This document shows positions 9,083 to 17,672 of a stretch of 37,627 bases of DNA, one piece after another. Each line of letters starts with the position of its first letter. Position 1 is the first letter of the stretch. Source of the DNA: Opitutus sp. GAS368 (GTDB lineage: Bacteria > Verrucomicrobiota > Verrucomicrobiia > Opitutales > Opitutaceae). Below the pieces are notes generated by a model that saw only the letters and a program-made list of their open reading frames with translations, was not told the origin of the DNA and made no database searches. The translations under genes were made by a program, and so were the position numbers. The stretch is taken from positions 1-37,627 of the forward strand of contig CAMDOF010000064.1 of the NCBI GenBank assembly GCA_945903465.1, written 5' to 3'.

Positions 9083-9225
9083 GTGGTCCGCACAGTCCCC
9101 TGTGCGGGTACGAGTCAGGAGACGCCCCTTCCGCACACCTCGGTCGTGGGCGTGAGGGAGATGGTGGTGGAGTGCGGCTCCGAGTCAGGAGACGCCCCTT
9201 CCGCACAGGGGACTGTGCGGACCAC
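9083..9225. mobile_element. MITE-like element with 25-bp perfect terminal inverted repeats
   Basis: The 25-bp sequence at 9083-9107 (starting GTGGTCCGCACAG) is the exact reverse complement of 9201-9225. Each terminus is itself a hairpin, CCGCACAG-TCCC-CTGTGCGG or its reverse complement. Inside the element a 27-bp direct repeat (CGAGTCAGGAGACGCCCC...) occurs at 9111-9137 and 9181-9207. There is no ORF of its own. The total length is 143 bp. It lies just upstream of the decayed methyltransferase gene. It may be a non-autonomous transposable element or a REP doublet of the kind mobilised by TnpA-REP transposases. No obvious target-site duplication was seen. Confidence 0.75.
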
Positions 9226-9493
9226 TTTCGCGGACATCCCCGGCTTTCCTCCTTGGGCGAAGGCTACCCTCTCTCCCTCCGCAGTCCGAGTTCAGCCTAA
9301 AATTCTGCTTTCTTCGCGTAACGTGCGCGTTCACCGACAGCTTTTTCCACCCTGAGCCGTTACCCTTCAACGCGTGTTCTTCCACTCAGCCACGGCCCTA
9401 AAACCTGAGGTGCCTCCCATCCATCCCGCCACTCCCCCACCGCGGCCTCGCCTGATCCGATCTCGGTGGTCGAGCCGCCGGCCTCCGTCCTCA
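9226..9493. other. Intergenic stretch with no recognised feature
   Basis: This C-rich stretch lies between the inverted-repeat element and the end of the phosphoribosyltransferase gene. No coding sequence, terminator or conserved site was recognised. Confidence 0.5.
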
Positions 9494-9943
9494 TCAGTGG
9501 CTCCACGGCCAGTGCACCGATTGACCGCTCTGCCGAAAAAGCGCAAAATCGACATCGCCAACCAGCACGAAGGGGATGATCTCCACTCGGCCAGGCAGCT
9601 GGGCGCGAGCGGCGGCCAAGCTCTTGCCCGATAAAAACACGTCATCAACGAGGATCACCCGCTGCCAATCGCCTAAGCTTGGCACGCTCGAAACCAGCTT
9701 CGGCAGCGCGAACTCCGGCTCGTCGAGATCATTCCGATAACTCATCGTGATCGTCTTCAGCCCGACCCCCAGCCGTTGCGCCACCAACGCCCCCGGCACC
9801 GTCCCACCGTTCGCAATCGCGACCACTCCCTCAATACCGTCAGGAAATTTCCACGCCGCGAGCGCCTTCAGCAGAGCCACAAAATCGATCGCTAACGCCT
9901 GCCGAGCCCCGGATCCGCTTCTCCCAAGGTTTCCAAATTGCAT
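9494..9943 (-). CDS. Type I phosphoribosyltransferase
   Basis: A 149-residue cytoplasmic PRTase. The segment VILVDDVFLSGKSLAAAR (about residues 96-113) is the classic PRPP-binding loop: two acidic residues after four hydrophobic ones, then a small-residue loop. The segment IANGGTVPGALVAQRLG (about 43-59) matches the N-terminal pyrophosphate-binding loop. The family transfers ribose-5-phosphate from PRPP to a base in purine or pyrimidine salvage, and some members regulate pyrimidine operons. The hood region, which sets base specificity, is too divergent to name the base; hypoxanthine/xanthine-type enzymes fit the size best. It starts at ATG 9941-9943. A repeat array lies immediately upstream, which may place its promoter in repeat DNA. 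Confidence 0.82.
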   Translation of the reverse strand: MQFGNLGRSGSGARQALAIDFVALLKALAAWKFPDGIEGVVAIANGGTVPGALVAQRLGVGLKTITMSYRNDLDEPEFALPKLVSSVPSLGDWQRVILVDDVFLSGKSLAAARAQLPGRVEIIPFVLVGDVDFALFRQSGQSVHWPWSH

Positions 9944-9959
9944 GAAAGACGACTACGGC

Positions 9960-10172
9960 GGCACACCCACCGAAGCAATCGCCATTACCATCACACCAGC
10001 ACACATCGCACGATTCACCTGGTCGAGACGTGGCACACCCACCGAAGCAATCGCCATTTCCATCACACGGCTGCACCGCCTAGCAACGCCCCATTCCCTC
10101 GCTGACGATTAAAGTAGCCGTGCTCGCAAACGCATCACACGGCTGCGCCGGCTATCACCGCCCCATTCCCTC
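9960..10172. repeat. Cluster of intergenic direct repeats (37-bp and 40-bp units)
   Basis: A 37-bp unit starting GGCACACCCACCGAAGCAAT occurs at 9960-9996 and 10032-10068 with one mismatch. An overlapping unit of about 40 bp, starting CATCACACGGCTGC and ending CCCCATTCCCTC, occurs at 10061-10100 and, imperfectly, at 10133-10172. A short third trace, GAATCGCCATTTCCAT, lies at 10435-10450. The spacing is irregular and the units overlap, so this is not a CRISPR array. Confidence 0.8.
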
Positions 10173-10576
10173 TGGTTCCGCTCGCCGCCAGTCTCCCACG
10201 CTGGCCTCCCCTCATCCCCCATCGAGATTTTTGCGAGCAGGCGTTGGCTTCGCCGCCAACAATCAAGCCGCCCATCGCAACGCGCAAAGCCACGCCAATC
10301 AGCTCTGGAAAAATCCTACCCCAGCCCATCTCCGTCGCTCCTCTCCTCTCTCCCATCACCCCCACGGCCCCAGCCCATGTGCGCTAACTCAGCGGGTGTT
10401 TCCCCCGGTTTCCCCGGTCGCGGCGAGCGTCGACGAATCGCCATTTCCATTAAAGGAGCGCCGATGCTGCCCACACCGTGATCGCCGCTTCCTCATTAAC
10501 TATTTACTTCACGCGCTCGCGTCACCCGACTCTCCGTCCACCGCGGTCCAAGCCCACCCCAACTCCTCTTCTCCCT
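10173..10576. other. C-rich intergenic region with no recognised gene
   Basis: About 400 bp of C-rich, low-complexity DNA lies upstream of the alpha/beta hydrolase. Open frames exist on both strands, but they are rich in Pro, Arg and Ser with no recognisable domain. The promoter of the hydrolase is presumably here; no convincing -35/-10 pair was found. Confidence 0.45.
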
Positions 10577-11680
10577 ATGCTCCTTTCCCCTCGCTTCCCC
10601 GCCCCTCCCTCTCCCGCCCCTCGCCCTCTCGCCCCTCGCTCCCTCGCCCCACGCTCTCCCGCCCCACGCCTTTACGCGCTGCGCCGCTGCCTCCGCGTTC
10701 CTGGCCGGTCGCTGCTCACTTTGATCCTTACCTCGCTCGCCATCACCGCTCTCCCCGCGTCCGCTCCCGCCGCGTCGGCGGCTTTCGCTGAGACTTCCAT
10801 CGGCACCGCCCACATTTACAAGCAGATCGGCGATCGGGCACTGAAACTCTTCGTCGTCTCACCGCCCGCCGCCAAACCCACCGATCGGCGACCCGCGCTC
10901 GTCCTCTTTCACGGCGGCGGTTGGACCGGCGGCACACCCACCCAGTTCAACACCCAATCCGCTTACCTTGCCTCCCGCGGTCTCGTCTGCGTGCAGGTCG
11001 AATATCGCCTCCTCGACAAAAAGGACCACGCCCCGCCCCTCGTCTGCGTCCAAGACGCCAAGTCCGCGATACGCTGGGTCCGCACCCACGCCGCCGAACT
11101 CGGCATCGACCCCGCACGCATCGGCGCGGGCGGCGGCTCGGCCGGTGGCCACCTCGCCGCCTTTGTCGGTCTCGTCGAGGGCCAGGACGATCCCGCCGAC
11201 GACTTCAAGGTCTCCGCCCGCGTCGCCGCCCTCGTCCTCTTTAATCCCGTCTTCGACAACGGTCCCACCGGTGGCTGGGGCCAAGCCCGCGTCGGCGATC
11301 GCGTGGCCGCGTTTTCCCCCGCCCACAACATCACCGCCGACGATCCCCCGACCATCATCTTCCTCGGCCGCGAGGACAAACTCATCCCCGTCGCCACCGT
11401 CGAGCGTTTCCAAGCCACGATGAAGGCCGCCGGCGTTCGCTGCGACACGTTACTCTTCGACGGCCAGCCCCATGGATTCTTCAATCAGGAGCCTTTCAAG
11501 TCCCGCACGTTGATTGAGTCCGATAAATTCCTCACCTCACTCGGCTGGCTCCTCGGCCCGCCCACACTCACCGAGCCCACCGCGGCCACCGCCTCGGGGG
11601 CGCCCTCCACGGCGGCGCCAATCAGAAAAAAAGCCCCCGGCAATCAGCGCGGAACCTCCGTCACCCGCCCTCCCCAATGA
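10577..11680 (+). CDS. Exported alpha/beta-hydrolase (acetyl-esterase/BD-FAE-like)
   Basis: A serine hydrolase of about 367 residues from the ATG at 10577. The motifs are HGGGW (oxyanion hole), GAGGGSAGGHLA (nucleophile-elbow Ser), FLGREDKLIP (catalytic Asp) and GQPHGFF (catalytic His), the order of the Aes/lipase-like alpha/beta-hydrolase family that removes acetyl or feruloyl groups from sugars or small esters. A hydrophobic segment, RSLLTLILTSLAITALPASAPA, precedes the catalytic domain and looks like a signal peptide. The residues before it are an unusual Pro/Arg/Ser repeat encoded by simple CCCCTCGCC-type DNA, so the true start may be nearer the hydrophobic segment. The last 40 or so residues (TEPTAATASGAPSTAAP...) are a disordered tail. 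The next gene on the same strand, a PVC-type dehydrogenase, begins 227 bp later, so shared use of plant or algal polysaccharide is possible but unproven. Confidence 0.85.
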   Translation: MLLSPRFPAPPSPAPRPLAPRSLAPRSPAPRLYALRRCLRVPGRSLLTLILTSLAITALPASAPAASAAFAETSIGTAHIYKQIGDRALKLFVVSPPAAKPTDRRPALVLFHGGGWTGGTPTQFNTQSAYLASRGLVCVQVEYRLLDKKDHAPPLVCVQDAKSAIRWVRTHAAELGIDPARIGAGGGSAGGHLAAFVGLVEGQDDPADDFKVSARVAALVLFNPVFDNGPTGGWGQARVGDRVAAFSPAHNITADDPPTIIFLGREDKLIPVATVERFQATMKAAGVRCDTLLFDGQPHGFFNQEPFKSRTLIESDKFLTSLGWLLGPPTLTEPTAATASGAPSTAAPIRKKAPGNQRGTSVTRPPQ

Positions 11681-11907
11681 CTCCGTCCCCACCTTTCTCC
11701 CTGCTCAAACCCTGAATTCCACCAGCGTCGCAGTCCCTTCAGCTCCTAACTGCCCAAGGCGGGTTCAAGATTTCTGACCGGCGATTTCCTCGAACACGCT
11801 CCCCCCACACCACCCGACCCACTGCACTCTCGCCAGCGAACCCTTCTCGCAGAAATTCTCCCACCCGCCAGCCTCTCGACCCAAAATCCCACCACCGCTC
11901 CCACCGT

Positions 11908-14900
11908 ATGTCCCACCCACTCCTCCGCCCACCTCTCGCTTCCCTCGCTCTCAGCCTCCTCCTCGCCGGCCTCCCCCTCGCGATCACCGCCGCTGATACG
12001 GTTCCCGCCGACCTCACTCTCACCCGTTTCTCCGGCCCAGACCTCACCCCGTGCGTCGCCTGTCTCGCCGTCTCTGCCCAGGGCGAGGTTTATGCCGGCG
12101 TCGACCTCAACGGCTCGCTCGGCAAAGGCCCCGGCAAGGGCCGCATCGTCAAACTCCTCGATCGCGACCACGACGGTATCGCTGATAGCCATACAATTTT
12201 CGCCGCGATCGACAACCCCCGCGGACTCCTCGCCATCGGCCCACGCGTCTACGTGCTCCACACTCACTTCGGCCCCGATGGCAAGGCCACCGGTATGAAC
12301 CTCGCCGTCCTCGAAGACGCTGATCACGACGGCATCGCGGACGGCCCCGCAAAAATCCTCGTCGAGGGCATTTGCGTCGCCAAGGCCATCAACGACCGCG
12401 GCACCGATCACTCCACCAACGGCATCCGCATGGGCATCGACGGCTGGATTTATATCGCCGTCGGCGATTTCGGTTTCAACGCCGCCACCGGCACCGATGG
12501 CACCGTGCTCAATCTCCTCGGCGGCGGCATCGCCCGCGTTCGCCCCGACGGTACCGAACTCGAACTCTACACCACCGGCACCCGCAATATCTACGACGTC
12601 GCCATCGATCCGTTCATGAACTGCTTCACGCGCGGCAACACCAACGACGGCGGCGGCTGGAATATCCGTTTCCTCCACCATATCCAGTCCGCGGAATTCG
12701 GTTACCCTCGGCTCTTCAAAAATTTCTCCACCGAAATCCTCCCCGCCCTCGAGGATCTCGGCGGCGGCTCCGGCGTCGGTGGCTACTTCCTCTCAGAGCC
12801 CACTTGGCCCGCAAAATATAACGATCAACCACTCATGGCCGATTGGGGCCGCAATGCCATCTACCTTCACCGCATTGCCCCAGACGGCCCCACCTTCACC
12901 CAAAAAGTCGAGGAGTTCGCCAAAATCTCCCAGGTCACCGACCTCGACGTCGACCCTTCCGGCCAAATGTTCATCAGCGCGTGGGACGGCGCCGGTTTCA
13001 AGGGCAACCCCGGCAAGGGCTACGTCGCCCGCCTCACCCCTCAGGGCTGGACGCACCGCGCCTTCCCCGACCTCGCCTCCACGAAGCTCCCCGCTCTCGC
13101 AGAACTCCTCACCTCCCCCAGCGCCACCACTCGTTTCTACGCGCAACAAGAAATCCTCGCCCGCCCCTCCGAGGCCGCCGCCGCGAAACCCACCCTCACC
13201 GCCCTCATCCGCCGCACCGCTCTCCCCCTCGCCACTCGCGTCGCCGCACTCTTTACCTTCGCCCAACTCGAGTCCGATCCCTCCATACTCCTCTCCTTCG
13301 CTCAGGACGATGCCCTCCGCGAATTTGCCTTGCGCGCCGCCACCGATCGTCTCCCGCGCCTCAAAAACCGGCAACTCCCCCTCGCTCCTTTCGTCACTAC
13401 CTTGCAGACCGGCTCACCTCGCCAACGCGCCGCCGCCACCGTCTCCCTCGGCCGCCTCGGCAATCCCCAAGCCGCCACCGCCCTCCTCGCGGTGCCTTTC
13501 ACCAAACCTGCCGGGAGCGAGGACAGTCGCTTCACTCAAAAAGATACCTTGAAGGGCAACCGCGAGAGCCGCGTCTCCCTTCCCACTAAACCAGGCGATG
13601 AGCTGCGCTTCCATCTCGCCTCCACCGACGACGCCGCCACCTCCGTGCACATCGCCCTCACCGAAGCGAAGTTCACCCTCGCCAGCGGCCAACAGATCAA
13701 TCTCACCGCACTCACCCCAACAATCGGCACCGCCGTCGTACCCATACCCCTTCCCCCTGAAACCACCAACACCCCCGACGCCCCTAAGTCCGCCAAGAAA
13801 GGCCCGCGCGGGCCCGCCGGTCCCACCGTCGTCGTGAGCGGTCCGCCACTCGTCGCCTACCTCGTCCCCACTGACGCCGTTTCCTTTAGCGCCCGCGCCC
13901 AGGCCACCGGTACCCCAGAAGTCTCCATCGAATTCTTCGCCTCCACCGGTCCTCGTCTCGCGAATCTTAACGCGTCCTTCGCCCCCCGCCACGCCACCCC
14001 CAACGCCGCCATCGTCCTTCCCCACCTCGCCGCCCACGCTCTCATGCGCCTCCGCGCCGTCGACGCCGCCCTCGCCGCCGTCGGTACAAAAAACGAGGAT
14101 CTCGCCCTCTGGGCCTTGTCCAGTCTCCACACCGATGCCGCCGTCGACGGACTCCTCTCCCGCCTGACCGCCGATATGCCCGAGGCCTTGCATAACAAAC
14201 TGCTCACCAGCCTCGCTCGACTTTACCAACAAGAGGCGCCTTTTGACGGTTCCTGGTGGTGGAGCACCCGGCCCGACAGCCGCGGACCTTACTACAAACC
14301 AATCACTTGGTCCGCTTCCCCGCGAATCGCCGCCGCCCTCGAGGCGGAAACCACCCGCGCCACCCCCGCCCACCGCAACCTCCTCGCCCAGCTCAACGAT
14401 TCCCACCGCCTCGGCCTCGCCAAACTCGGCAGCCGCGAACTCACGCCCGCCAGCACCGCCAAAGCCCCCCTCCTCGATCTCGCCAAAATCGCCGCCCAAA
14501 AGGGCGCCGTCGCCACCACCGCTCTCGAGGATATTATCCTCAGCCTCGATAAAATAAAACCCGACCACGCCCGCGGCGAAGAGCTCTTCACCCAACAGGG
14601 TTGCGTCGCTTGCCACGCCTTGAAAACCGGGGGTCCCGCGCTCGGGCCGTACATGGGCCAAATCGGCGCCATCATGAACCCCGCCCAAATCGCCACCGCC
14701 ATCCTGCGCCCCAGCGATACCATCTCCCAGGGCTTCCAAACCGTCCTGATCACCTTGAAAGACGGCTCCGTCCGCACCGGTTTTGCCACCGAGACCACGT
14801 CCGATAAAATCGTCCTCCGCGATATGACCGGCACCGTCTCCACCGTCTTGACCACGGCCATCAAAGAGGAAAAACACCTCCCCACTTCGATGATGCCCGA

Positions 14901-14970
14901 GGGGCTCGCCAACGCCCTCTCACTCGATGATTTCGCCGCCCTCGTCCACTTTCTCGCCGCCAAAAAATAA
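11908..14970 (+). CDS. PVC-type heme-binding dehydrogenase (six-bladed propeller, HEAT-like repeats, cytochrome c)
   Basis: 1020 residues with a signal peptide (LASLALSLLLAGLPLAITAA). Residues 30-390 resemble the membrane-bound dehydrogenase/NHL-type beta-propeller typical of Planctomycetes and Verrucomicrobia, with LLDRDHDGIADSHT and LEDADHDGIADGPA Asp-rich calcium-like loops, and TNGIRMGIDGWIYIAVGDFG. Residues 400-900 form a helical, HEAT-like section with an inserted beta-rich region. The C-terminus is a c-type cytochrome: CVACH (Cys899, Cys902, His903), with Met995/Met996 in SMMPEG as candidate axial ligands. The protein would be periplasmic or surface-anchored and pass electrons from an unknown, probably carbohydrate, substrate. 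Coding DNA is strongly C-biased at third positions, like the hydrolase upstream. No adjacent sulfatase or oxidoreductase partner suggests the substrate. Confidence 0.92.
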   Translation: MSHPLLRPPLASLALSLLLAGLPLAITAADTVPADLTLTRFSGPDLTPCVACLAVSAQGEVYAGVDLNGSLGKGPGKGRIVKLLDRDHDGIADSHTIFAAIDNPRGLLAIGPRVYVLHTHFGPDGKATGMNLAVLEDADHDGIADGPAKILVEGICVAKAINDRGTDHSTNGIRMGIDGWIYIAVGDFGFNAATGTDGTVLNLLGGGIARVRPDGTELELYTTGTRNIYDVAIDPFMNCFTRGNTNDGGGWNIRFLHHIQSAEFGYPRLFKNFSTEILPALEDLGGGSGVGGYFLSEPTWPAKYNDQPLMADWGRNAIYLHRIAPDGPTFTQKVEEFAKISQVTDLDVDPSGQMFISAWDGAGFKGNPGKGYVARLTPQGWTHRAFPDLASTKLPALAELLTSPSATTRFYAQQEILARPSEAAAAKPTLTALIRRTALPLATRVAALFTFAQLESDPSILLSFAQDDALREFALRAATDRLPRLKNRQLPLAPFVTTLQTGSPRQRAAATVSLGRLGNPQAATALLAVPFTKPAGSEDSRFTQKDTLKGNRESRVSLPTKPGDELRFHLASTDDAATSVHIALTEAKFTLASGQQINLTALTPTIGTAVVPIPLPPETTNTPDAPKSAKKGPRGPAGPTVVVSGPPLVAYLVPTDAVSFSARAQATGTPEVSIEFFASTGPRLANLNASFAPRHATPNAAIVLPHLAAHALMRLRAVDAALAAVGTKNEDLALWALSSLHTDAAVDGLLSRLTADMPEALHNKLLTSLARLYQQEAPFDGSWWWSTRPDSRGPYYKPITWSASPRIAAALEAETTRATPAHRNLLAQLNDSHRLGLAKLGSRELTPASTAKAPLLDLAKIAAQKGAVATTALEDIILSLDKIKPDHARGEELFTQQGCVACHALKTGGPALGPYMGQIGAIMNPAQIATAILRPSDTISQGFQTVLITLKDGSVRTGFATETTSDKIVLRDMTGTVSTVLTTAIKEEKHLPTSMMPEGLANALSLDDFAALVHFLAAKK

Positions 14971-14999
14971 GCCGCGCCACCCTTCCCTTCCATTTCTAA

Positions 15000-15080
15000 G
15001 AAACAGCCACTGTAAGTCGTTGGTGGGAAAAGAAAGCTGTTTCTTCCCGTCGGTGCTAAAACTTGTTTTGGTGGGTGGGC
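15000..15080. repeat. Third copy of the dispersed palindromic repeat
   Basis: From GAAACAG at 15000 to the GGTGGG at about 15075 this matches 158-235 closely, including TGTAAGTCGTTGGTG, CTGTTTCTTCCCGTCGG and AAAACTTGTTTTGGTGG. The outer GAAACAG/CTGTTTC arms could pair in RNA. It lies between the converging dehydrogenase and FlgN-like genes, so it might also act as a bidirectional transcript end. That role is inferred. Confidence 0.8.
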
Positions 15081-15228
15081 TGATGGGAAATATCGATTCC
15101 CTCACCGCCCCTCACTCAATTATTCACACGAGGAGTGACCACAGAAATCCGGCGAACCGCCCGCGAATTTAGCGCTCATGGTGGGATTGGGTGGCGCCGA
15201 GCGGCTGCGGCAGCTGGGCCTGTGGGGA

Positions 15229-15609
15229 TTAGGAACGGCGGGCGTAGATTCTTTGCAGCATCGAGGCGGAAGCGGGTGAGGCGGTGCTGAGGGTGGGGTG
15301 TTGGCGGGCGAGGCTACAGCGGAGCAAGAGTTGCTCGTTTTCTTTATCGAGCTGGAGGATCTGCAAGATCCGGGCGCGACTATTTTCGAGTTGGGCGCGG
15401 TCCGCGGGAGTGCGGGCGGAGGCGGCGGGGAGCTCGCGCAAGGCGGAGAGGGAGGCATCGAGTCGTTGGAGCAAAGCGCGCTTTAGCAGCAGAAACTCGG
15501 GGGTAGGGGCGCATTGGTTTTGGCGGATGAAGCGATTTTCATCGAGGGCGCTCTGGTGGATTTCGTCGCAGAGGAGTTGGTGGGCGATGAGCGTCTCAGA
15601 GTAGGTCAT
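15229..15609 (-). CDS. Small helical protein, FlgN-like export chaperone candidate
   Basis: 126 residues, predicted almost entirely helical, with no signal peptide. The N-terminal part (LLCDEIHQSALDENRFIRQN) and the central KRALLQRLDASLSALREL, followed by ILQILQLDKENEQLLL, have the heptad spacing and charged/Leu pattern of FlgN/FliT-type flagellar chaperones. Its length is close to the usual FlgN length of about 140. The match is by pattern only, and no invariant residue proves it. The start codon overlaps the stop of the upstream TPR gene (ATGA at 15606-15609), so it is translationally coupled to it as the last gene of a three-gene operon. Confidence 0.6.
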   Translation of the reverse strand: MTYSETLIAHQLLCDEIHQSALDENRFIRQNQCAPTPEFLLLKRALLQRLDASLSALRELPAASARTPADRAQLENSRARILQILQLDKENEQLLLRCSLARQHPTLSTASPASASMLQRIYARRS

Positions 15610-17672
15610 GGTGGGTTTGGGTTTGGCGGGGTGGAGCTGAGGGTCGCGGCGGAGCTGGGATTGGAGCTGAGGGTAGCGGCGGAGCTGGGGCTGGAGCGAG
15701 GTGGAAAGGAGGTGGCGGCCGGGAAGGGTGGAGGGTTGGACGGCGGTGGCGCGCTGGCGCGGGGCGTTAGGGTGGTGGTGGGGGCAGAGGAAGGGGCTGA
15801 GGGGAGAGCAAGATCTTTAGGGGTGCTGGTCGGTGAGGTTGACAGAGCGGGGAGAGGATGGGGCGGGGCGCTATCGCCTGAGAAAAAGGCGGTGACCTTT
15901 TTCTCAACGCCCTCGCGCCAGCCGAGGTGCTCGATGCGCCAAGCGGCCATTTGGGCGAGTTCAGGCAATTCGGGGGAAGGGGTTTTGGTGAGGGTGTCGA
16001 CGACGATCTGGTAAGCGGTGCGGGCACGGTCATGGGCGCCGAGGCGCTCGTAGCAGAGGCCGATTTGGTAAGATAAAGGGAGGCGCCACGTGGGTTCTGG
16101 GGAGAGATCGATGAGACCGGTGTAAATGGCTTGAGCGTTGAGGATGTTGCCGGATTCGAAGAAGTCGTTGGCGAGTTGGTTGCCGGTGCGGCGCTGCCAG
16201 TAGGCCCAGCGTTTGGGGGCTTGGGTGAGGTTGGCCTGCTCGGTGCGCAGTAACTCAAGGGTGGCGGCGAGTGCTTCCCCGGGGCGTTTGAGATCGCGGA
16301 GAGTGACGGCGAGGAGGTAGCGGGCCTCGGGGATGTTTTCGTCGTCGGGTGATTGTTCGATAAAAGCGCGGAATTTGGCGACGGCCCCGAGGAGGTCGCC
16401 CTTCAATCGAGTCGAGCAGCCGGCCTTGAACTGGGCGCGGGCGCGATCGTCGGGTGCGAGGTCGAGGAGACTGAGACGGTTGTAGAATTTGGCAGCTTCG
16501 GTAAAGTCGCCGGATTCGAAGTGAGTTTCGGCGATTTCGAATTGGGCGGTCTTGGTGAGGACCTGGTAGTGTTCGAAGCCCTCTGGGGGAAGTTTGAGGG
16601 TGGAATTGATGACGGCGTAGAAGCGAGTGATGGCGCTTTTATGAACGCCGAGAGCGCGGAGGGTGCGGCCCAGTTCCAAAAGGGCGTCGGGGGTGCGATC
16701 ATCGCCGGGATAATCCTTGAGATAGCGCTCGTAGATGGCAGCGGCCTTGGTGAGTGCGCCCTGTTTGCGATGCATACGGGCGAGGCCGAGGATGCCGCTC
16801 TTGGTATTGGCGAGGGTGGTAGCGGGATTTTTGATCACCTGATAGAAGGCGATTTCGGCGGAGTCGTATTTGCCGCTGTCGGTATGGGAGCGGCCGATTT
16901 TAAGCAAACTCAAGGCCTCGGCGTGGGCGCTCGCGGCGGACGTTGGGGCGGAGGGCTCGGGCGTGGGTGAGGGCGCGGTGGTGGCGGGGGAGAGAGGGAG
17001 GGGCGCGAGGGTGGTTGGGTGATCCGTTGGGGTGAGGGTGGCGGTGGGTGCGTGGGTGGGATCGGGTGAGTGGGGAGTTGGGGGGACGGGGGGAAGGTTG
17101 GGTGCGGGTGCGCTGAGGGAAGGATCGGCTGGCGCGGTCGCGGCGAAGGGTGCGGTTGGGGCGGGGCTTGGCTCGCTTGAGACCAAGTGAGGCGCGGTCA
17201 TTTTTACCGGAGACGCGGGCGCTGCGCGGCTAGAGGAGGACGTGCTCTGAGGCGTGAGTGTGGGTGCGGGTGTGGGCTCAGGCGTGGCTGCGGTGGGTGC
17301 GGGTGAGCTGGGTGCGGGTGCGGTGGGTGCGGGTGCGCTGGGTGTGGGTGCGCTGGGTGTGGGCTCAGGCGTGGGTGCGGGGTGAGCGGAGTCCGCTTTG
17401 GAGGGGGTATCCGGGGCTTTGCTGGGCGCGTGGTTAGACGTGGCCGGGGCAGATAAAACTGCGGGAGAGGGCGCGGTTGGTGGGGAGGCCGCTGGGGAGG
17501 CGGCAGGATCTGCCGGGGGTGGTTGGGGTGAGGCGGAGGGTGCGGGAGTCGAGGGTGCGGGAGTCGAGGGTGCGACGGCCGCCTCGGCCGCGCGCGAGGC
17601 GACCCACGGGGTGAGGGTGAGGAGCGCGAGGAAGGCGGCGCGGCGAAGCGAAGTCGAACGACGAGGGAGCAT
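15606..17672 (-). CDS. Exported TPR protein with long Pro/Ala/Ser/Thr-rich linker
   Basis: About 688 residues from the ATG at 17670-17672; a TTG one codon earlier is an alternative. A signal peptide (RRAAFLALLTLTPWVASRAAEA) is followed by about 215 residues made almost only of Pro, Ala, Ser and Thr, then a TPR solenoid at about 250-590. That solenoid shows repeated helical pairs such as AEALSLLKIGRSHTDSGKYDSAEIAFYQVI, YERYLKDYPGDDRTPDALLELGRTLRALG and YQIGLCYERLGAHDRARTAYQIVVDTL. A second Pro/Ser-rich tail of about 90 residues ends the protein. The composition suggests a periplasmic or wall-spanning scaffold resembling YbgF/BamD-type TPR proteins. Its start overlaps the upstream stop by one base (TGATG), and its stop overlaps the next start by four. 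Function is unknown; a flagellar or envelope role is suggested only by the FlgN-like neighbour. Confidence 0.85.
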   Translation of the reverse strand: MLPRRSTSLRRAAFLALLTLTPWVASRAAEAAVAPSTPAPSTPAPSASPQPPPADPAASPAASPPTAPSPAVLSAPATSNHAPSKAPDTPSKADSAHPAPTPEPTPSAPTPSAPAPTAPAPSSPAPTAATPEPTPAPTLTPQSTSSSSRAAPASPVKMTAPHLVSSEPSPAPTAPFAATAPADPSLSAPAPNLPPVPPTPHSPDPTHAPTATLTPTDHPTTLAPLPLSPATTAPSPTPEPSAPTSAASAHAEALSLLKIGRSHTDSGKYDSAEIAFYQVIKNPATTLANTKSGILGLARMHRKQGALTKAAAIYERYLKDYPGDDRTPDALLELGRTLRALGVHKSAITRFYAVINSTLKLPPEGFEHYQVLTKTAQFEIAETHFESGDFTEAAKFYNRLSLLDLAPDDRARAQFKAGCSTRLKGDLLGAVAKFRAFIEQSPDDENIPEARYLLAVTLRDLKRPGEALAATLELLRTEQANLTQAPKRWAYWQRRTGNQLANDFFESGNILNAQAIYTGLIDLSPEPTWRLPLSYQIGLCYERLGAHDRARTAYQIVVDTLTKTPSPELPELAQMAAWRIEHLGWREGVEKKVTAFFSGDSAPPHPLPALSTSPTSTPKDLALPSAPSSAPTTTLTPRASAPPPSNPPPFPAATSFPPRSSPSSAATLSSNPSSAATLSSTPPNPNPP

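Noticed and set aside
9960..10172. CRISPR-like repeat array
   Set aside because: Only two copies of each unit, overlapping and irregularly spaced, with no cas genes nearby.
10120..10791. Plus-strand 223-codon Pro/Ser/Arg-rich open frame
   Set aside because: It is simple-sequence DNA, overlaps the hydrolase in another frame, and has no domain.
11746..12681. Minus-strand 311-codon open frame
   Set aside because: It is a Gly/Val/Asp-rich antisense reading of the dehydrogenase N-terminal half, whose propeller motifs are clear.
13414..14877. Minus-strand 487-codon Gly/Glu-rich open frame
   Set aside because: It is antisense to the PVC-type dehydrogenase and arises from extreme C-rich codon use on the plus strand.
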